Below are positions 24,321-34,171 of a stretch of 64,000 nucleotides of DNA, piece after piece. Numbering within the stretch: the first letter of the stretch is position 1; each line of letters begins with the position of its first letter. The notes under the pieces are model-generated. The model saw nothing but the letters and a program-made list of their open reading frames with translations. It was not told where the DNA came from and did not search any database. The stretch is from the NCBI RefSeq assembly GCF_000377405.1, contig NZ_KB905024.1, positions 186,001-250,000 on the forward strand, written 5' to 3'. The position numbers were made by a program, and so were the translations under genes. The DNA is from Thioalkalivibrio sp. ALE31 (GTDB lineage: Bacteria; Pseudomonadota; Gammaproteobacteria; Ectothiorhodospirales; Ectothiorhodospiraceae).

Positions 24321-25163
24321 CTACTGGATGTGTTCGAGGATCCCGTCGAGCTCGTCGAGGCTGTTGTACTCGATGACCAGGCGACCCTTGCCCTGGCGGT
24401 TGTAGCGCACCTGCACCGGGGCGCCGAGCTGGTCGGACAGGCGGCTTTCCAGTTGCCGGACTTCGGGCGAGGGTCCGGTGTCCTTCTTCGGCTCCGGGGT
24501 GGCGGCCAGGACCTTCTTCACCAGTTGTTCGGTTGCGCGCACGGAGAGCCCGCGCTTGACGACGGTGGCGGCAACCCCCGGCTGATCGTCGAGGGGAACA
24601 GCGAGCAGGCAGCGCGCATGGCCCATTTCCAGGCGGCCCTCGTTGACGTGTTCCTTCACGCTGTCGTGGAGTTCCAGCAGGCGCAGCAGGTTGGTCACCG
24701 AGGTGCGCGAACGGCCCACGGCATCGGCCGCGGCCTGGTGGGTCATCTCGAACTCCCCGATCAGGCGCCGGATCGCCTGGGCCTCCTCCAGCGGGTTCAG
24801 GTCCTCGCGCTGGATGTTCTCGATCAGGGCCATCGCGGCGGCGGCCTGGTCGGGGATGTCGCGCACCACCGCCGGCACGGTCTCCAGCCCCGCGATCTGG
24901 GCCGCGCGCCAGCGGCGTTCGCCGGCGATCAGTTCGTAGCCATCCTCCAGCCGCCGGACGACGACTGGCTGCACGATCCCCTGGGCACGAATGGAGTCCG
25001 CGAGTTCCGCCAGGGCGGCCTCGGCCATATGCACGCGCGGCTGGTATTTGCCACGCCGGATCTGCTCGATCGGGAGTTGATCCAGGCTGTCGGCTTCGTC
25101 GCCGCCGGCCTGGGCGCCGGAAAGGAGGGCATCGAGGCCGCGGCCCAGTCCACGTTTCGCCAT
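24321..25163 (-). CDS. parB: Chromosome partitioning protein ParB (Spo0J)
   Basis: CTP-dependent clamp that loads at parS and spreads to organise the origin for segregation. The 280-residue protein begins MAKRGLGRGLDALL, then the ParA-stimulating N-terminus. The CTPase motifs follow: QPRVHM, GIVQPVVVRRLEDGYELIAGERRWRAAQ and LIENIQREDLNPLEEA, with an HTH (about 140-190, GRSRTSVTNLLRLLEL). The C-terminal dimer domain ends the protein. The ATG at 25163 is chosen by similarity; the frame is open upstream without it. A matching parS lies in recF at 36882. Confidence 0.96.
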   Translation of the reverse strand: MAKRGLGRGLDALLSGAQAGGDEADSLDQLPIEQIRRGKYQPRVHMAEAALAELADSIRAQGIVQPVVVRRLEDGYELIAGERRWRAAQIAGLETVPAVVRDIPDQAAAAMALIENIQREDLNPLEEAQAIRRLIGEFEMTHQAAADAVGRSRTSVTNLLRLLELHDSVKEHVNEGRLEMGHARCLLAVPLDDQPGVAATVVKRGLSVRATEQLVKKVLAATPEPKKDTGPSPEVRQLESRLSDQLGAPVQVRYNRQGKGRLVIEYNSLDELDGILEHIQ

Positions 25164-25206
25164 GGTCGATCGTTCCTGCAGACAGTCGGTTGGGGGACGG
25201 GCGGCG

Positions 25207-25962
25207 TCAGCGCCGCAACATCTCGCCGGCCAGGGCCAGGTAGGCCACCGCGCCACGCGAGGAGGCATCATACAACAAGGCCGGCTGGCCAAAACTGGGG
25301 GCCTCGGCCAGGCGGATGTTGCGCGGGATCACGGTGCGGAACACGCGGTCGCCGAAATGGCCGGTCAGCTGTTCGGAGACGTCCCCGGACAGACGGTTTC
25401 GCGGGTCGAACATGGTACGCAGCAGCCCGGAGATGCGCAGCTTCGGGTTGGGCCCGCGCTGGATGCTCTCGATGGTGCGCATCAGGGCGGTCAGGCCCTC
25501 GAGGGCGTAATACTCGCACTGCATCGGGATCACGACGCCGTCGGCGGCGACCAGGCCATTGACGGTAAGCAGGTTCAGCGACGGCGGGCAGTCGACCAGG
25601 ATGTGATCGTAGTTCGCGGCGGCCGCGCCCAGCGCATCCTGCAGGCGGTATTCGCGGCGATCGGCCTCCATCAGCCGGACCTCGGCCACGGTCAGGTCGC
25701 CGTTCGACGGGACCAGGTCGTAGCCGGCCTCGACCCGGTGGGCAGCCTCGGCGACCGTGGCCTGGCCCAGCAGCACCTCGCAGGAGGTGGGGTCGTCGGC
25801 ATGCTTGTCCACGCCGGAGCCGGTGGTGGCATTGCCCTGGGGATCCATGTCCACCACGAGTACGCGCTTGCCCAGGCGCGCCAGCGATGCGGCCAGGTTA
25901 ACGCAGGTGGTGGTCTTGCCGACCCCGCCCTTCTGATTGGTGATCGCCAGTGTATCGGTCAC
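25207..25962 (-). CDS. parA: Chromosome partitioning ATPase ParA (Soj)
   Basis: Walker-type ATPase that moves ParB-bound origins. The 251-residue protein has the deviant Walker A KGGVGKTT at 11-18, the strand VLVVDMDPQGNATTG, and the A-prime region IDCPPSL-like VDCPPSLNLLTVN. It lacks the N-terminal HTH of plasmid P1-type ParA, so it is the chromosomal Soj type. It lies 43 bases upstream of parB and 3 bases downstream of rsmG; these form one operon with rsmG. Confidence 0.96.
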   Translation of the reverse strand: MTDTLAITNQKGGVGKTTTCVNLAASLARLGKRVLVVDMDPQGNATTGSGVDKHADDPTSCEVLLGQATVAEAAHRVEAGYDLVPSNGDLTVAEVRLMEADRREYRLQDALGAAAANYDHILVDCPPSLNLLTVNGLVAADGVVIPMQCEYYALEGLTALMRTIESIQRGPNPKLRISGLLRTMFDPRNRLSGDVSEQLTGHFGDRVFRTVIPRNIRLAEAPSFGQPALLYDASSRGAVAYLALAGEMLRR

Positions 25963-25965
25963 GGC

Positions 25966-26589
25966 TCAGGCTCTCTCGATAATGGCAACGTGGCGCTCGG
26001 CCACCTCGCCGGGAATGGTAACCGGATCCACCCGGCGGTACGCCCAGGGCGCCGGCAGGGGGTCATCGACCACCCGCCGCTGTCCGAGCATGGCCAGCAC
26101 CCGGCCCCCGGGCGCCACGGTGTGTGCGACCCGCGCGAGCATCTCGGCCGGGGCCTTGAACGCCCGCGACAGCACGGTGGTATACGGCGCCTCGGGGTGG
26201 AAGTCCTCGATGCGCGCGTGGATCGCCTCGGCGTTCGCCAGACCGGTCAGGCCGATCACGTTACGCAGGAAGCGGATGCGTTTGGCCGCGCTGTCCAGCA
26301 GACAGAAGTCGCGCTCACGTTCGGTCGCGGCCAGGATAAACCCCGGGAGCCCGGCCCCGGTGCCCACGTCGAGTACGCGCTCGCCCTGAAGATACGGGCG
26401 CAGGGTCAGGCTGTCGAGTACGTGACGTGGAATCAGCAAGGCGGGATCGCGCACCGCGGTGAGGTTGTGCACCCGGTTCCAGCGCTGGAGCTCGGCGAGG
26501 TAGGTCGCCAGCACCTCGCGGGCGCGGGCATCCAGGTCCCAGGCATCGGCACAGGACGCGAGCCGCGCCCCCCAGTCCTCACTCGCCAC
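25966..26589 (-). CDS. rsmG: 16S rRNA 7-methylguanosine(527) methyltransferase RsmG (GidB)
   Basis: Methylates N7 of G527 in 16S rRNA. The 207-residue protein has the SAM-binding motif VLDVGTGAGLPGFILA and the family pattern NRVHNLTAVRDP. LLDSAAKRIRFLRNV and VLSRAFKAP follow. The start is the GTG at 26589 (GTG GCG AGT GAG GAC), which gives the same length as E. coli RsmG and has GGAG 10 bases upstream. Further upstream the frame runs into the inverted-repeat element that begins at 26604; an alternative GTG at 26613 would lie inside that repeat. Confidence 0.93.
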   Translation of the reverse strand: MASEDWGARLASCADAWDLDARAREVLATYLAELQRWNRVHNLTAVRDPALLIPRHVLDSLTLRPYLQGERVLDVGTGAGLPGFILAATERERDFCLLDSAAKRIRFLRNVIGLTGLANAEAIHARIEDFHPEAPYTTVLSRAFKAPAEMLARVAHTVAPGGRVLAMLGQRRVVDDPLPAPWAYRRVDPVTIPGEVAERHVAIIERA

Positions 26590-26603
26590 TGGCGCGCTGC
26601 TCC

Positions 26604-26888
26604 AAGGACACACTGATCCATGTACACCCTCGCGCTCGAGTCGCTTTTGCGTGCCAACAAGGTGCGGTGACCGCCGTGCAGTCATTCTGCACAAGGGAGC
26701 CGCAACGCCGTGCGCGCGCCCGTTTCTGATACCAACGGGCGGCCGAGCCCCTTCGGGGTTGGCACCCCAGGTTCCCCGATCCTGCGTTGCACCGCTTGCG
26801 GGTAGAACCACTACCCGCTGCGCGCCGCGCCTGGTCTCGGAAAACCTGGGGTACGAACGCGAGGGTGTACATGGATCAGTGTGTCCTT
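26604..26888. mobile_element. MITE-like element, copy 1 (rsmG/mnmG gap)
   Basis: A 285-base non-coding block bounded by a perfect 31-bp inverted repeat (26604-26634 and 26858-26888, outer end AAGGACACACTGATCC). The right end is followed by A, so TA occurs at 26888-26889; on the left the flank is CA. The interior shares sequence with the copies at 35521 and 63083, including a segment near TTTTGCGTGC and the inner repeat CCCAGGTT / AACCTGGGG, and lies in the opposite orientation to them. No transposase frame is present. The element overlaps the last codons of mnmG. Confidence 0.85.
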
Positions 26889-28738
26889 AGGTGTACGGCC
26901 AGGGCCGACAGTGCGGCCGGGGTCACGCCGGGAATGCGCTGGGCCTGGGCCAGGGTATGCGGACGGAATTCGGCCAGCTTCTGGCGGATCTCGTTGGACA
27001 GACCATGGACCCGGTCGTAGTCGAGTCCGTCCGGCAGCGCGGTCTGTTCCGCCCTGGCCTGGCGATCGATCTCGGCCTGCTGGCGCTCGATGTACCCGGC
27101 GTATTTGGCCTGGATCTCGGCCTGTTCGCGCACGTCCGGTGCGCAGCCCGCATCCAGTTCCGGGAGGGCCTGCATCAGGGCGTCATAGTCGGCCTCCGGC
27201 CGGCGCAGCAGGTCGAGCAGCGTGGCATCCGGGTCCGGGGCCTTGCCGAGGAGCTCGACCAGGGCCGGGCGGCTGCGCTGATCGCGGTCCGGTCGCGTCT
27301 GTGCCAACCGGCTCATCTCCGACTCGATCGCGGCGGCGCGGCGCTCGAACCGGGCCCAGCGGGCATCGTCGACCAGGCCGTATTCACGGCCGACCGGGGT
27401 CAGACGCAGATCCGCATTGTCCTCGCGCAGCAGCAGCCGGTATTCGGCGCGCGAGGTGAACATCCGATAGGGCTCCTGCGTGCCGCGGGTGACCAGGTCG
27501 TCGATCAGCACGCCGATATAGGCCTCGGAACGCTGCGGGATCCAGGGTTCGGCGTCCCGGGTCAGGCGGGCGGCATTGAGCCCGGCGACCAGGCCCTGGG
27601 CGGCGGCCTCTTCGTATCCGGTGGTGCCGTTGATCTGCCCGGCGAAGAACAGATTGGCTACCTCGCGCGTGGCCAGCGACGGGCGCAGGCCGCGCGGGTC
27701 GAAGTAGTCGTACTCGATCGCGTAGCCCGGACGAGTAATGCGCGCGTGCTCGAATCCCTCGATGCTCTGCACCAGCGGCACCTGGATCGCATACGGCAGG
27801 GAGGTGGAGATCCCGTTCGGGTAGAGCTCGTGCGTGGTCAGCCCTTCCGGCTCGACGAAGACCTGGTGGCTGGTCTTGTCGGCAAAGCGCACCACCTTGT
27901 CCTCGATCGAGGGGCAGTAGCGCGGTCCGGTGCTGTCGATCTGGCCGGAATACATCGGGGCCTGATCGAGGTTGGCGCGGATCAGGTCGTGGGTCTTCTC
28001 GCTGGTGCGCGCGATATGACAGGGGCGCTGGGCCGGGTGGTCGTCGGCCGAGCCGGTGAACGAGAACACCGGGCGCGGGTCATCGCCCGGCTGCACCTCG
28101 AGGCGCGCGAAGTCGACGCTGCGCCCGTCGATGCGCGGCGGGGTGCCGGTCTTCAGGCGCCCGACCGCAAAGGCCATCTCGCGCAGGCGCGCGGCCAGGC
28201 GCACGCTCGGCGGATCGCCCGCGCGACCGCCCGGCTGCCGGGTCAGCCCGGTGTGCATCTGGCCGTTGAGGAAGGTCCCCACCGTCAGCACGACGGCACG
28301 GGCCTGGAACGCAGTCCCCGCCTCGGTGACCACGCCGGTCGCACGATCGCCCTCCATGGTGATGTCGGCCACCGGCTGCTGGAAGATCTCCAGATTCGGC
28401 TCGGCCTCCACGAACTGGCGAATGGCCTGGCGGTAGAGCTGCCGGTCGGACTGGGCGCGGGTCGCGCGCACCGCCGGGCCCTTGCGCCGATTGAGGATGC
28501 GGAAATGGATGCCGGCGGCATCCGCCGCACGCGCCATCACGCCCCCCAGGGCATCGATCTCCTTGACCAGGTGGCCCTTGCCGATGCCGCCGATCGCCGG
28601 ATTGCAGCTCATCTGACCGATGGTCTCGATGTTGTGGGTCAACAGCAGCGTGCGCGCACCCGCGCGCGCCGCGGCCAGTGCGGCCTCGGTGCCGGCGTGC
28701 CCGCCGCCAATCACGATGACATCGAATGTTTCTGCCAT
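26876..28738 (-). CDS. mnmG: tRNA uridine 5-carboxymethylaminomethyl modification enzyme MnmG (GidA)
   Basis: FAD enzyme that works with MnmE to modify wobble uridine 34. The 620-residue protein has the dinucleotide-binding motif [14 protein letters not shown] near 8-20. The conserved signatures [15 protein letters not shown] and [16 protein letters not shown] are present, along with the C-terminal helical MnmE-binding domain. E. coli MnmG ends with a KKQG...RRSA-type tail after VHL. Here the protein ends VHLRTH: the last three codons and the TGA stop lie inside the terminal repeat of the element at 26604-26888, so the natural tail appears replaced. Confidence 0.97.
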   Translation of the reverse strand: MAETFDVIVIGGGHAGTEAALAAARAGARTLLLTHNIETIGQMSCNPAIGGIGKGHLVKEIDALGGVMARAADAAGIHFRILNRRKGPAVRATRAQSDRQLYRQAIRQFVEAEPNLEIFQQPVADITMEGDRATGVVTEAGTAFQARAVVLTVGTFLNGQMHTGLTRQPGGRAGDPPSVRLAARLREMAFAVGRLKTGTPPRIDGRSVDFARLEVQPGDDPRPVFSFTGSADDHPAQRPCHIARTSEKTHDLIRANLDQAPMYSGQIDSTGPRYCPSIEDKVVRFADKTSHQVFVEPEGLTTHELYPNGISTSLPYAIQVPLVQSIEGFEHARITRPGYAIEYDYFDPRGLRPSLATREVANLFFAGQINGTTGYEEAAAQGLVAGLNAARLTRDAEPWIPQRSEAYIGVLIDDLVTRGTQEPYRMFTSRAEYRLLLREDNADLRLTPVGREYGLVDDARWARFERRAAAIESEMSRLAQTRPDRDQRSRPALVELLGKAPDPDATLLDLLRRPEADYDALMQALPELDAGCAPDVREQAEIQAKYAGYIERQQAEIDRQARAEQTALPDGLDYDRVHGLSNEIRQKLAEFRPHTLAQAQRIPGVTPAALSALAVHLRTH

Positions 28739-28849
28739 GACCTCTTGAAACCCGGCCGGTGGTCGGCCCGAAAACGTAAAATCAGCAGTTTAGCAGGACT
28801 GGCGGCGGCGTCGAAGCGGCCGCATGGGGATCCATGTTTCCCTGCGCCA

Positions 28850-30166
28850 TCACTTGCCGATGCAGAACCCGGCGAAGATCTCGCCGAGCAGGGCCTCGTG
28901 GTCCTGGCGACCCAGCAGGGCATCCAGCGCGGCCTCGGCCAGGCGCAGCTCTTCGGCAATCACATCCGGCGGGGCCTGCGCGTCGATCGCGGCCAGGTGG
29001 TGGTCGGCCGAACGCAGACCATCGAGGTGGCGCGCCCGCACGCTGAATCGCTGCTGACCGCCCTCGCCGGCACCCAGGCGCTCGACGATCGCCTGCTTCA
29101 GTGCCTCGATGCCCGCACCCGTGCGCGCGGAGATAGCGATCCCCTCGCCTGGAAGGGAATCCTTTGCAACGCAGTCCTGCTTGTTCCAGACCGTAAGACG
29201 CGGGATCTCGGGCGCGGCCTCCAGATCGGGGACGGCCTCCGGCCGGGTCAGGTCCCGCAGCTCCACGATCAGATCGGCCCCGGTCGCGGCCTCGCGGGCG
29301 CGCTCCATGCCGATCCGCTCCACCGGGTCGTCGCTGGCATGCAGTCCGGCGGTGTCGATCAGCTCGACCGGGATGCCGTGGATCGCGATGGGCGAGCGCA
29401 GCACGTCGCGGGTGGTCCCGGGGCGATCGGTGACGATTGCGACCTCGCTTTCTGCCAGGCGGTTCATCAGGCTGGACTTGCCGACATTCGGGGCTCCGAC
29501 CAGGGCCAGGCGCAGACCCTGGGCGAAGTAGCGGGCCGGACGCAGACGCTCCAGAAGGGCGAGGATGGTGGTGTGCAGGTCCTCGGCCCGCCGGGCGATG
29601 TCCGGGGCGGCCTCGGATTCCAGGTCGGTCTCGCCGAAGTCGATCTCGGCCTCGATGACCACGCGCATGTCGCGGATCGCGCGGGAGACCGGCTCCAGCT
29701 CCGCGGCCAGCGCACCATCGAGGCTGGAGCGGGCCAGGCGCGCGGCCTCGGCCGTCTGGGCATGAATCAGGTCGGCGACGGCCTCCGCCTGCGCGAGGTC
29801 GAGGCGGCCGTTCAGAAAGGCCTGTTCGGTGAATTCGCCCGGCCGCGCGCGGCGGGCCCCGAGATCGACCGACGCCGCGACCAGCGCCTCCAGCAGCACC
29901 GGGCTGCCGTGCCCCTGCAGCTCGACCACGTCCTCGCCGGTGAAGGAATGGGGGGCGGGGAAATAGAGGATCAGGCCATCGTCGATGGCCTCGCCACTGG
30001 CCGGATTGATGAGGCGGCCGTAGTGGGCATGGCGCGGTCGCAGGCTGTCGCGCCCGGTCAGGCGCCGTGCGATCTCCAGCGCCTCGGCGCCCGACAGGCG
30101 CACAACGCCTATTCCGCCGACCCCCGGCGGGGTGGCGACCGCGACGATAGTGTCCGTCACGGTCAC
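28850..30166 (-). CDS. mnmE: tRNA modification GTPase MnmE (TrmE)
   Basis: GTPase partner of MnmG. The 438-residue protein has the N-terminal formyl-THF-binding domain (IVAVATPPGVGGIGVVRLSG, HSFTGEDVVELQGHG) and an all-helical middle domain. The inserted G domain carries GAPNVGKSS at 224-232, DTAG and NKQD. The essential C-terminal CIGK has catalytic Cys435. It starts at the GTG at 30166 (a GTG two codons later is equally possible) and lies 7 bases downstream of yidC. Confidence 0.96.
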   Translation of the reverse strand: MTVTDTIVAVATPPGVGGIGVVRLSGAEALEIARRLTGRDSLRPRHAHYGRLINPASGEAIDDGLILYFPAPHSFTGEDVVELQGHGSPVLLEALVAASVDLGARRARPGEFTEQAFLNGRLDLAQAEAVADLIHAQTAEAARLARSSLDGALAAELEPVSRAIRDMRVVIEAEIDFGETDLESEAAPDIARRAEDLHTTILALLERLRPARYFAQGLRLALVGAPNVGKSSLMNRLAESEVAIVTDRPGTTRDVLRSPIAIHGIPVELIDTAGLHASDDPVERIGMERAREAATGADLIVELRDLTRPEAVPDLEAAPEIPRLTVWNKQDCVAKDSLPGEGIAISARTGAGIEALKQAIVERLGAGEGGQQRFSVRARHLDGLRSADHHLAAIDAQAPPDVIAEELRLAEAALDALLGRQDHEALLGEIFAGFCIGK

Positions 30167-30173
30167 GCGGCGC

Positions 30174-31874
30174 CTACTCCTTCTTCTTTTCCGGGTCCTG
30201 TCCAGCCTCGATCTTGCGCGTGATGTACCACTGCTGGGCGATGGAGAACAGGTTGTTGGTGAACCAGTACAGGACCAGACCTGCCGGGAAGAAGGCGAAG
30301 AACACGGTGAACACGAACGGCAGCGCCATGAAGATCTTCTGCTGCACCGGATCCATCGGCGGCGGGTTCAGCTTGTACTGCACGAACATGGACACGCCCA
30401 TCAGGATCGGCAGGATGAAGTACGGATCGCGTGAGGACAGATCCTGGATCCACAGCCACCACGGGGCCTGACGCAGTTCCACACTCTCCAGCAGCACCCA
30501 GTACAGGGCGATGAATACCGGGATCTGCACCAGGATCGGGAGACAGCCACCCAGCGGGTTGATCTTCTCCTTTTTGTACAGGTCCATCAGCGCCTGGTTC
30601 ATGCGCTGCTTGTCGTCCTTGTAGCGCTCCTTCAGGGCCTGCAGCTTGGGCGCGACCTTGCGCATGCGCGCCATCGAGCGGTAGCTGGTCGCGGACAGCT
30701 TGAAGAACGCCAGCTTGATCAGGATCGTCAGGATGACGATCGCCCAGCCCCAGTTGCCGACCACCGCATGGATCTTGTCCAGCAGCCAGAAAAGGGGCTT
30801 GGACAGGAAGGTGAAGATGCCGTAGTCGACGGTCAGCTCCAGACCCTGTGCGATCTGGGAAAGCTCGTCCTGCAGCTTCGGGCCCACCCACAGGCGCGTG
30901 GAAAATGCGCCGCTGGAGCCGGCCGGGATCTGGATCGATTCGGAGTGGAGGCCGATCAGGTACTCGTCACCCACCTCGCCCGGCACCGCGCGGGCATAGA
31001 GCGCATTGACCTCGTCCTCGCCCGGGACCCAGGCGGACACAAAGTAGTGCTGGATCATCGCGACCCAGCCACCCTGGATGCGCGCCTGGATGGGGTCGTC
31101 GCGCAGCGACTCGAAGCGTTCGCGCTCGTAGCTCCCATCGAAATAGGCGGCACCGGTGAAGGTGTAAAGCCACCAGGACTCGCGGTCGGGCGTGGGGCCG
31201 TGACGCAGCTGACGGTACTGGCGACCGCTCCAGGTGGAATCCGAGCGGTTGTGGACCTCGTAGTCCACCTCGATCAGATGCGAGCCGCGGGTGAAGGTAT
31301 AGGTCTTGATGACCTCGATCTCACCATCCTCGGAAATCCAGCGCAGCGGGACCTCGAGGGTGTCCTGGCCCTCGGCCAGTTCGAAGCGGTCCTGGTCGAC
31401 CTGGAAATTGGCGTGATGCGACGGGGCGCGACCCTCCATGGAACGGTCGTTGACCCGATCATGGGTCAGGCCGCTCTGGGCAACATAGCCCCGGACCCGA
31501 TGGTCGAACAGGCGCACAGGGACCAGCGGATCGTCCTGCAGGTCCCGCGGGTACTGCAGCAGGTCCGCCCGCAGGAGCGTACCGCCACGGGTATCGATCA
31601 GGATCTCGTGGGTGTCGGTGCGCACCGTGATCTGGCGGCGGTCCGGCTCCTGCAGCGTACTGACCTGTGGCGCATCGTCCGCGCGCGGCTGGTCCTCCGA
31701 CTCGAACTGCGGCGCATCCGGCACATCCTCCGGCCGCGCGTCCGGATCCTCCTCGGCCTGCTCGGCGGTACGATCCGGCTGGGAGGGAGTGCCGTAATCC
31801 TGATTCCAGGCCTGCCACATCAGGAACAGGACAAAGGCCAGGGTTAGCCACAGGAGGGGACGAAGGTTATCCAT
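30174..31874 (-). CDS. yidC: Membrane protein insertase YidC
   Basis: Inserts and folds inner-membrane proteins, with or without SecYEG, including subunits of ATP synthase. The 566-residue protein has the first membrane helix at 3-22 (PLLWLTLAFVLFLMWQAW). A large periplasmic beta domain follows (about 60-345), then the conserved five-helix core from FLSKPLFWLLDKIHAVVGNWGWAIVILT to the end (GGCLPILVQIPVFIALYWVL and MPFVFTVFFAFFPAGLVLYW-like segments). The acidic linker 25-60 is Asp/Glu/Pro-rich. It ends with the basic tail PEKKKE. Confidence 0.97.
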   Translation of the reverse strand: MDNLRPLLWLTLAFVLFLMWQAWNQDYGTPSQPDRTAEQAEEDPDARPEDVPDAPQFESEDQPRADDAPQVSTLQEPDRRQITVRTDTHEILIDTRGGTLLRADLLQYPRDLQDDPLVPVRLFDHRVRGYVAQSGLTHDRVNDRSMEGRAPSHHANFQVDQDRFELAEGQDTLEVPLRWISEDGEIEVIKTYTFTRGSHLIEVDYEVHNRSDSTWSGRQYRQLRHGPTPDRESWWLYTFTGAAYFDGSYERERFESLRDDPIQARIQGGWVAMIQHYFVSAWVPGEDEVNALYARAVPGEVGDEYLIGLHSESIQIPAGSSGAFSTRLWVGPKLQDELSQIAQGLELTVDYGIFTFLSKPLFWLLDKIHAVVGNWGWAIVILTILIKLAFFKLSATSYRSMARMRKVAPKLQALKERYKDDKQRMNQALMDLYKKEKINPLGGCLPILVQIPVFIALYWVLLESVELRQAPWWLWIQDLSSRDPYFILPILMGVSMFVQYKLNPPPMDPVQQKIFMALPFVFTVFFAFFPAGLVLYWFTNNLFSIAQQWYITRKIEAGQDPEKKKE

Positions 31875-31882
31875 GAGCGCGA

Positions 31883-32140
31883 CTACTTTGAGGGTCGGGT
31901 GCTAGGAGAATCGGAACGCGGTGCCGGAACCGGATCATAACCGCCCGGGGACCAGGGGTGGCAGCGCAGGATGCGCCGCAGACCCAGCCAGAAGCCCCGC
32001 AGGACCCCGTGGGTCTCGACCGCCTCGACGGTATACGCCGAGCAGGTCGGATAGTGACGGCAATGCGGGGCCATGAACGGCGAGATCCCGTACTGGTAGG
32101 CCCGCACGGGCAGCAGGGCAATCTTGCGGGGCAGGCTCAT
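31883..32140 (-). CDS. yidD: Membrane protein insertion efficiency factor YidD
   Basis: Small protein of 85 residues that assists YidC-dependent insertion. The family pattern is complete: [64 protein letters not shown]. The N-terminal amphipathic helix and the conserved Cys residues are visible. Its start overlaps the rnpA stop by 4 bases and it precedes yidC by 8 bases. The 3' tail beyond PVP is variable, as is usual. Confidence 0.95.
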   Translation of the reverse strand: MSLPRKIALLPVRAYQYGISPFMAPHCRHYPTCSAYTVEAVETHGVLRGFWLGLRRILRCHPWSPGGYDPVPAPRSDSPSTRPSK

Positions 32141-32490
32141 TGCAGACGTTCCAGCAGGCTGTCGATTTCGGCGCGCAATGCGCGTCGCTCGGCGCTCGCC
32201 GCGCCACCCCGCGCCAGCACGATCATGTCGAGCGGCGGCAGCTGGGCGCGGCGCACGCGGAACGCCTCGCGCACGATGCGCTTGATCCGGTTGCGGTCCG
32301 TGGCATGGCGCACATGCCGCTTGCCGATAGCCAGGCCCAGACGCGCCTCGCCGGTCTCCGAACGCCGATAGAGCAAGGTCAGGTCGCGACCGCGCTGACG
32401 CCGGGCATCCTCGAATACACGCTGGTAATCCGCGCCCGTCAGCAAACGGACGCGGCGCGGAAAGGTCTGGATGGCTGGCGCCGCGGTCAC
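32137..32490 (-). CDS. rnpA: Ribonuclease P protein component RnpA
   Basis: Basic protein cofactor of the RNase P ribozyme that matures tRNA 5' ends. The 117-residue protein contains the family signature [29 protein letters not shown], with the RNR RNA-binding motif, and an N-terminal [15 protein letters not shown]. It is preceded by rpmH (22-base gap), the universal order. The catalytic RNA gene rnpB is not in this window. Confidence 0.95.
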   Translation of the reverse strand: MTAAPAIQTFPRRVRLLTGADYQRVFEDARRQRGRDLTLLYRRSETGEARLGLAIGKRHVRHATDRNRIKRIVREAFRVRRAQLPPLDMIVLARGGAASAERRALRAEIDSLLERLQ

Positions 32491-32512
32491 GGGAGCCGGC
32501 GCGCCGCCCGGT

Positions 32513-32647
32513 TTACGGGCAGAGGCGCTTGCGGCCCTTGGCGCGACGGGCGTTCAGGACCTTGCGGCCACCACGGGTGGCCATACGGGCCCGGAAGCCG
32601 TGCGTGCGGGCGCGGACGAGCCGGCTGGGTTGGAAAGTGCGCTTCAT
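32513..32647 (-). CDS. rpmH: 50S ribosomal protein L34
   Basis: 44-residue, very basic ribosomal protein that starts [18 protein letters not shown] and ends GRKRLCP. The central segment [21 protein letters not shown] is typical. Its gene is first in the rpmH-rnpA-yidD-yidC-mnmE series and lies opposite to dnaA across a 153-base gap holding the promoter. Confidence 0.97.
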   Translation of the reverse strand: MKRTFQPSRLVRARTHGFRARMATRGGRKVLNARRAKGRKRLCP

Positions 32648-32683
32648 GTCGGTTCCCGGTGACGCTTGGTTAAAGGGCGGTGA

Positions 32684-32712
32684 AAACTATCGCCATCCGG
32701 GGACAAAGTCAA
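32684..32712 (-). promoter_or_regulatory. Promoter of rpmH-rnpA-yidD-yidC operon
   Basis: On the minus strand TTGACT (32707-32712) and TAGTTT (32684-32689) are 17 bases apart, 37 bases upstream of the rpmH ATG. The -35 box has five of six matches and the -10 is weaker. A ribosomal-protein gene with this spacing is expected to have such a promoter. Confidence 0.65.
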
Positions 32713-32800
32713 TCTCGGGGTCGGCAAGCCGCTGGCACCGCAGGGGCCCATCGGCGTAGACTCGGGGACTTCCATTCCCCGCCGCCCCGGAGACAAACGC

Positions 32801-34171
32801 GTGTCAGCCAATGCCCTGTGGACAGCCTGTCTGGACCGCCTGCAGGGGAAGGTCAGCGAGCAGCAACTCAACACCTGGCTGCGGCCGCTGCATGCCGAGG
32901 AGTCGGGGGGCACGCTGCGCCTGCTGGCGCCGAATCAGTTTGTGTTCGAGCATGTGCGCGACCATCTGCTGGCCTCGATCGAGGAAACGGTCGGCGAGCT
33001 GCAGCCTGCCAACGATCCGGGCGGTCGGCGCGTGCGCCTTGGCATCGGCGGTGCGGAGCTGCCGGCGGCTCCGGCCCCCGATCCCCACGAGTCCCAGCGC
33101 GAGCGGGCCGCAGCGGAAAAGGCAAGCCCGGCGCCGCGGCCCCAGGGTCCGGTCAGCAACCTGAACCCCGCGTTTACCTTCGACACCTTTGTCGAGGGGA
33201 AATCCAACCAGCTTGCGCGGGCGGCGAGTCTGCAGGTCGCGGAGAATCCCGGGGTCGCCTACAACCCGCTGTTCATCTACGGCGGGGTGGGTCTGGGCAA
33301 GACCCATCTGATGCATGCGATCGGGCACAGCATCCTGGCGCGGCATCCGGAGGGGCGGATCATCTACCTGCACTCCGAGCGTTTCGTGGCCGACATGATC
33401 AAGGCGCTGCAGCACAACGCGATCGACGAGTTCAAGCAGCACTACCGCTCCGCGGACGCGCTGCTGATCGACGACATCCAGTTCTTCGCCGGCAAGGAGC
33501 GTTCGCAGGAAGAGTTCTTCCACACCTTCAACGCCCTCCTGGAAGGCCAGCAGCAGATCATCCTCACTTCGGATCGCTATCCGAAGGAGGTCGAGGGCCT
33601 CGAGGAGCGACTGAAGTCGCGCTTTGGCTGGGGCCTGACGATTGCGATCGAGCCGCCCGAACTGGAGACGCGGGTCGCGATCCTCCAGCGCAAGGCCGAG
33701 CAAGCCGGGATCGAGCTTCCCACCGAGGTCGCCTTCTTCATGGGCAAGCGCATCCGGTCCAACATCCGCGAACTGGAAGGCTCGTTGCGTCGGGTGATCG
33801 CCAATGCCCACTTTACCGGCAAGCCGATCACGCTCGACTTCGCGAAGGATGCGCTGCGGGACCTGCTTGCCGTTCAGAACAAGCTGATTACGCTGGAGAA
33901 TATCCAGAAGACCGTGGCGGATTACTATCGCGTGAAGGTCGCGGATCTGCTCTCCACCCGGCGCAGCCGTTCCATCGCCCGGCCGCGTCAGATCGCGATG
34001 GCACTGGCCAAGGAACTGACCCAGCACAGCCTCCCGGAGATCGGCCAGGCCTTCGGCGGGCGCGACCACACCACCGTCATCCATGCCTGCCGGAAGGTGG
34101 TCGAGTTGCGCGAGGCAGATGCAAGCCTGGACGAGGACTACTCCAATCTGTTGCGGACACTGAGCAGTTGA
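32801..34171 (+). CDS. dnaA: Chromosomal replication initiator protein DnaA
   Basis: Binds DnaA boxes and melts oriC. The 456-residue protein has domain I (about 1-80, [22 protein letters not shown]) and a Pro/Ala-rich linker to about 118. The AAA+ domain has Walker A GGVGLGKT at 161-168 and Walker B LLIDDIQF. The domain IV signature [15 protein letters not shown] lies near the end. It starts at a GTG. A weak possible promoter (CTGGCA at 32732, TAGACT at 32757, 19-base spacer) lies upstream. The genes on both sides diverge from this point, marking the replichore boundary. Confidence 0.97.
   Translation: MSANALWTACLDRLQGKVSEQQLNTWLRPLHAEESGGTLRLLAPNQFVFEHVRDHLLASIEETVGELQPANDPGGRRVRLGIGGAELPAAPAPDPHESQRERAAAEKASPAPRPQGPVSNLNPAFTFDTFVEGKSNQLARAASLQVAENPGVAYNPLFIYGGVGLGKTHLMHAIGHSILARHPEGRIIYLHSERFVADMIKALQHNAIDEFKQHYRSADALLIDDIQFFAGKERSQEEFFHTFNALLEGQQQIILTSDRYPKEVEGLEERLKSRFGWGLTIAIEPPELETRVAILQRKAEQAGIELPTEVAFFMGKRIRSNIRELEGSLRRVIANAHFTGKPITLDFAKDALRDLLAVQNKLITLENIQKTVADYYRVKVADLLSTRRSRSIARPRQIAMALAKELTQHSLPEIGQAFGGRDHTTVIHACRKVVELREADASLDEDYSNLLRTLSS

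Noticed and set aside
28829-28840. GATCCATGT near the mnmE end, resembling the element terminal repeat
   Set aside because: Only about 9 bases match and no neighbouring element sequence is present; likely chance.
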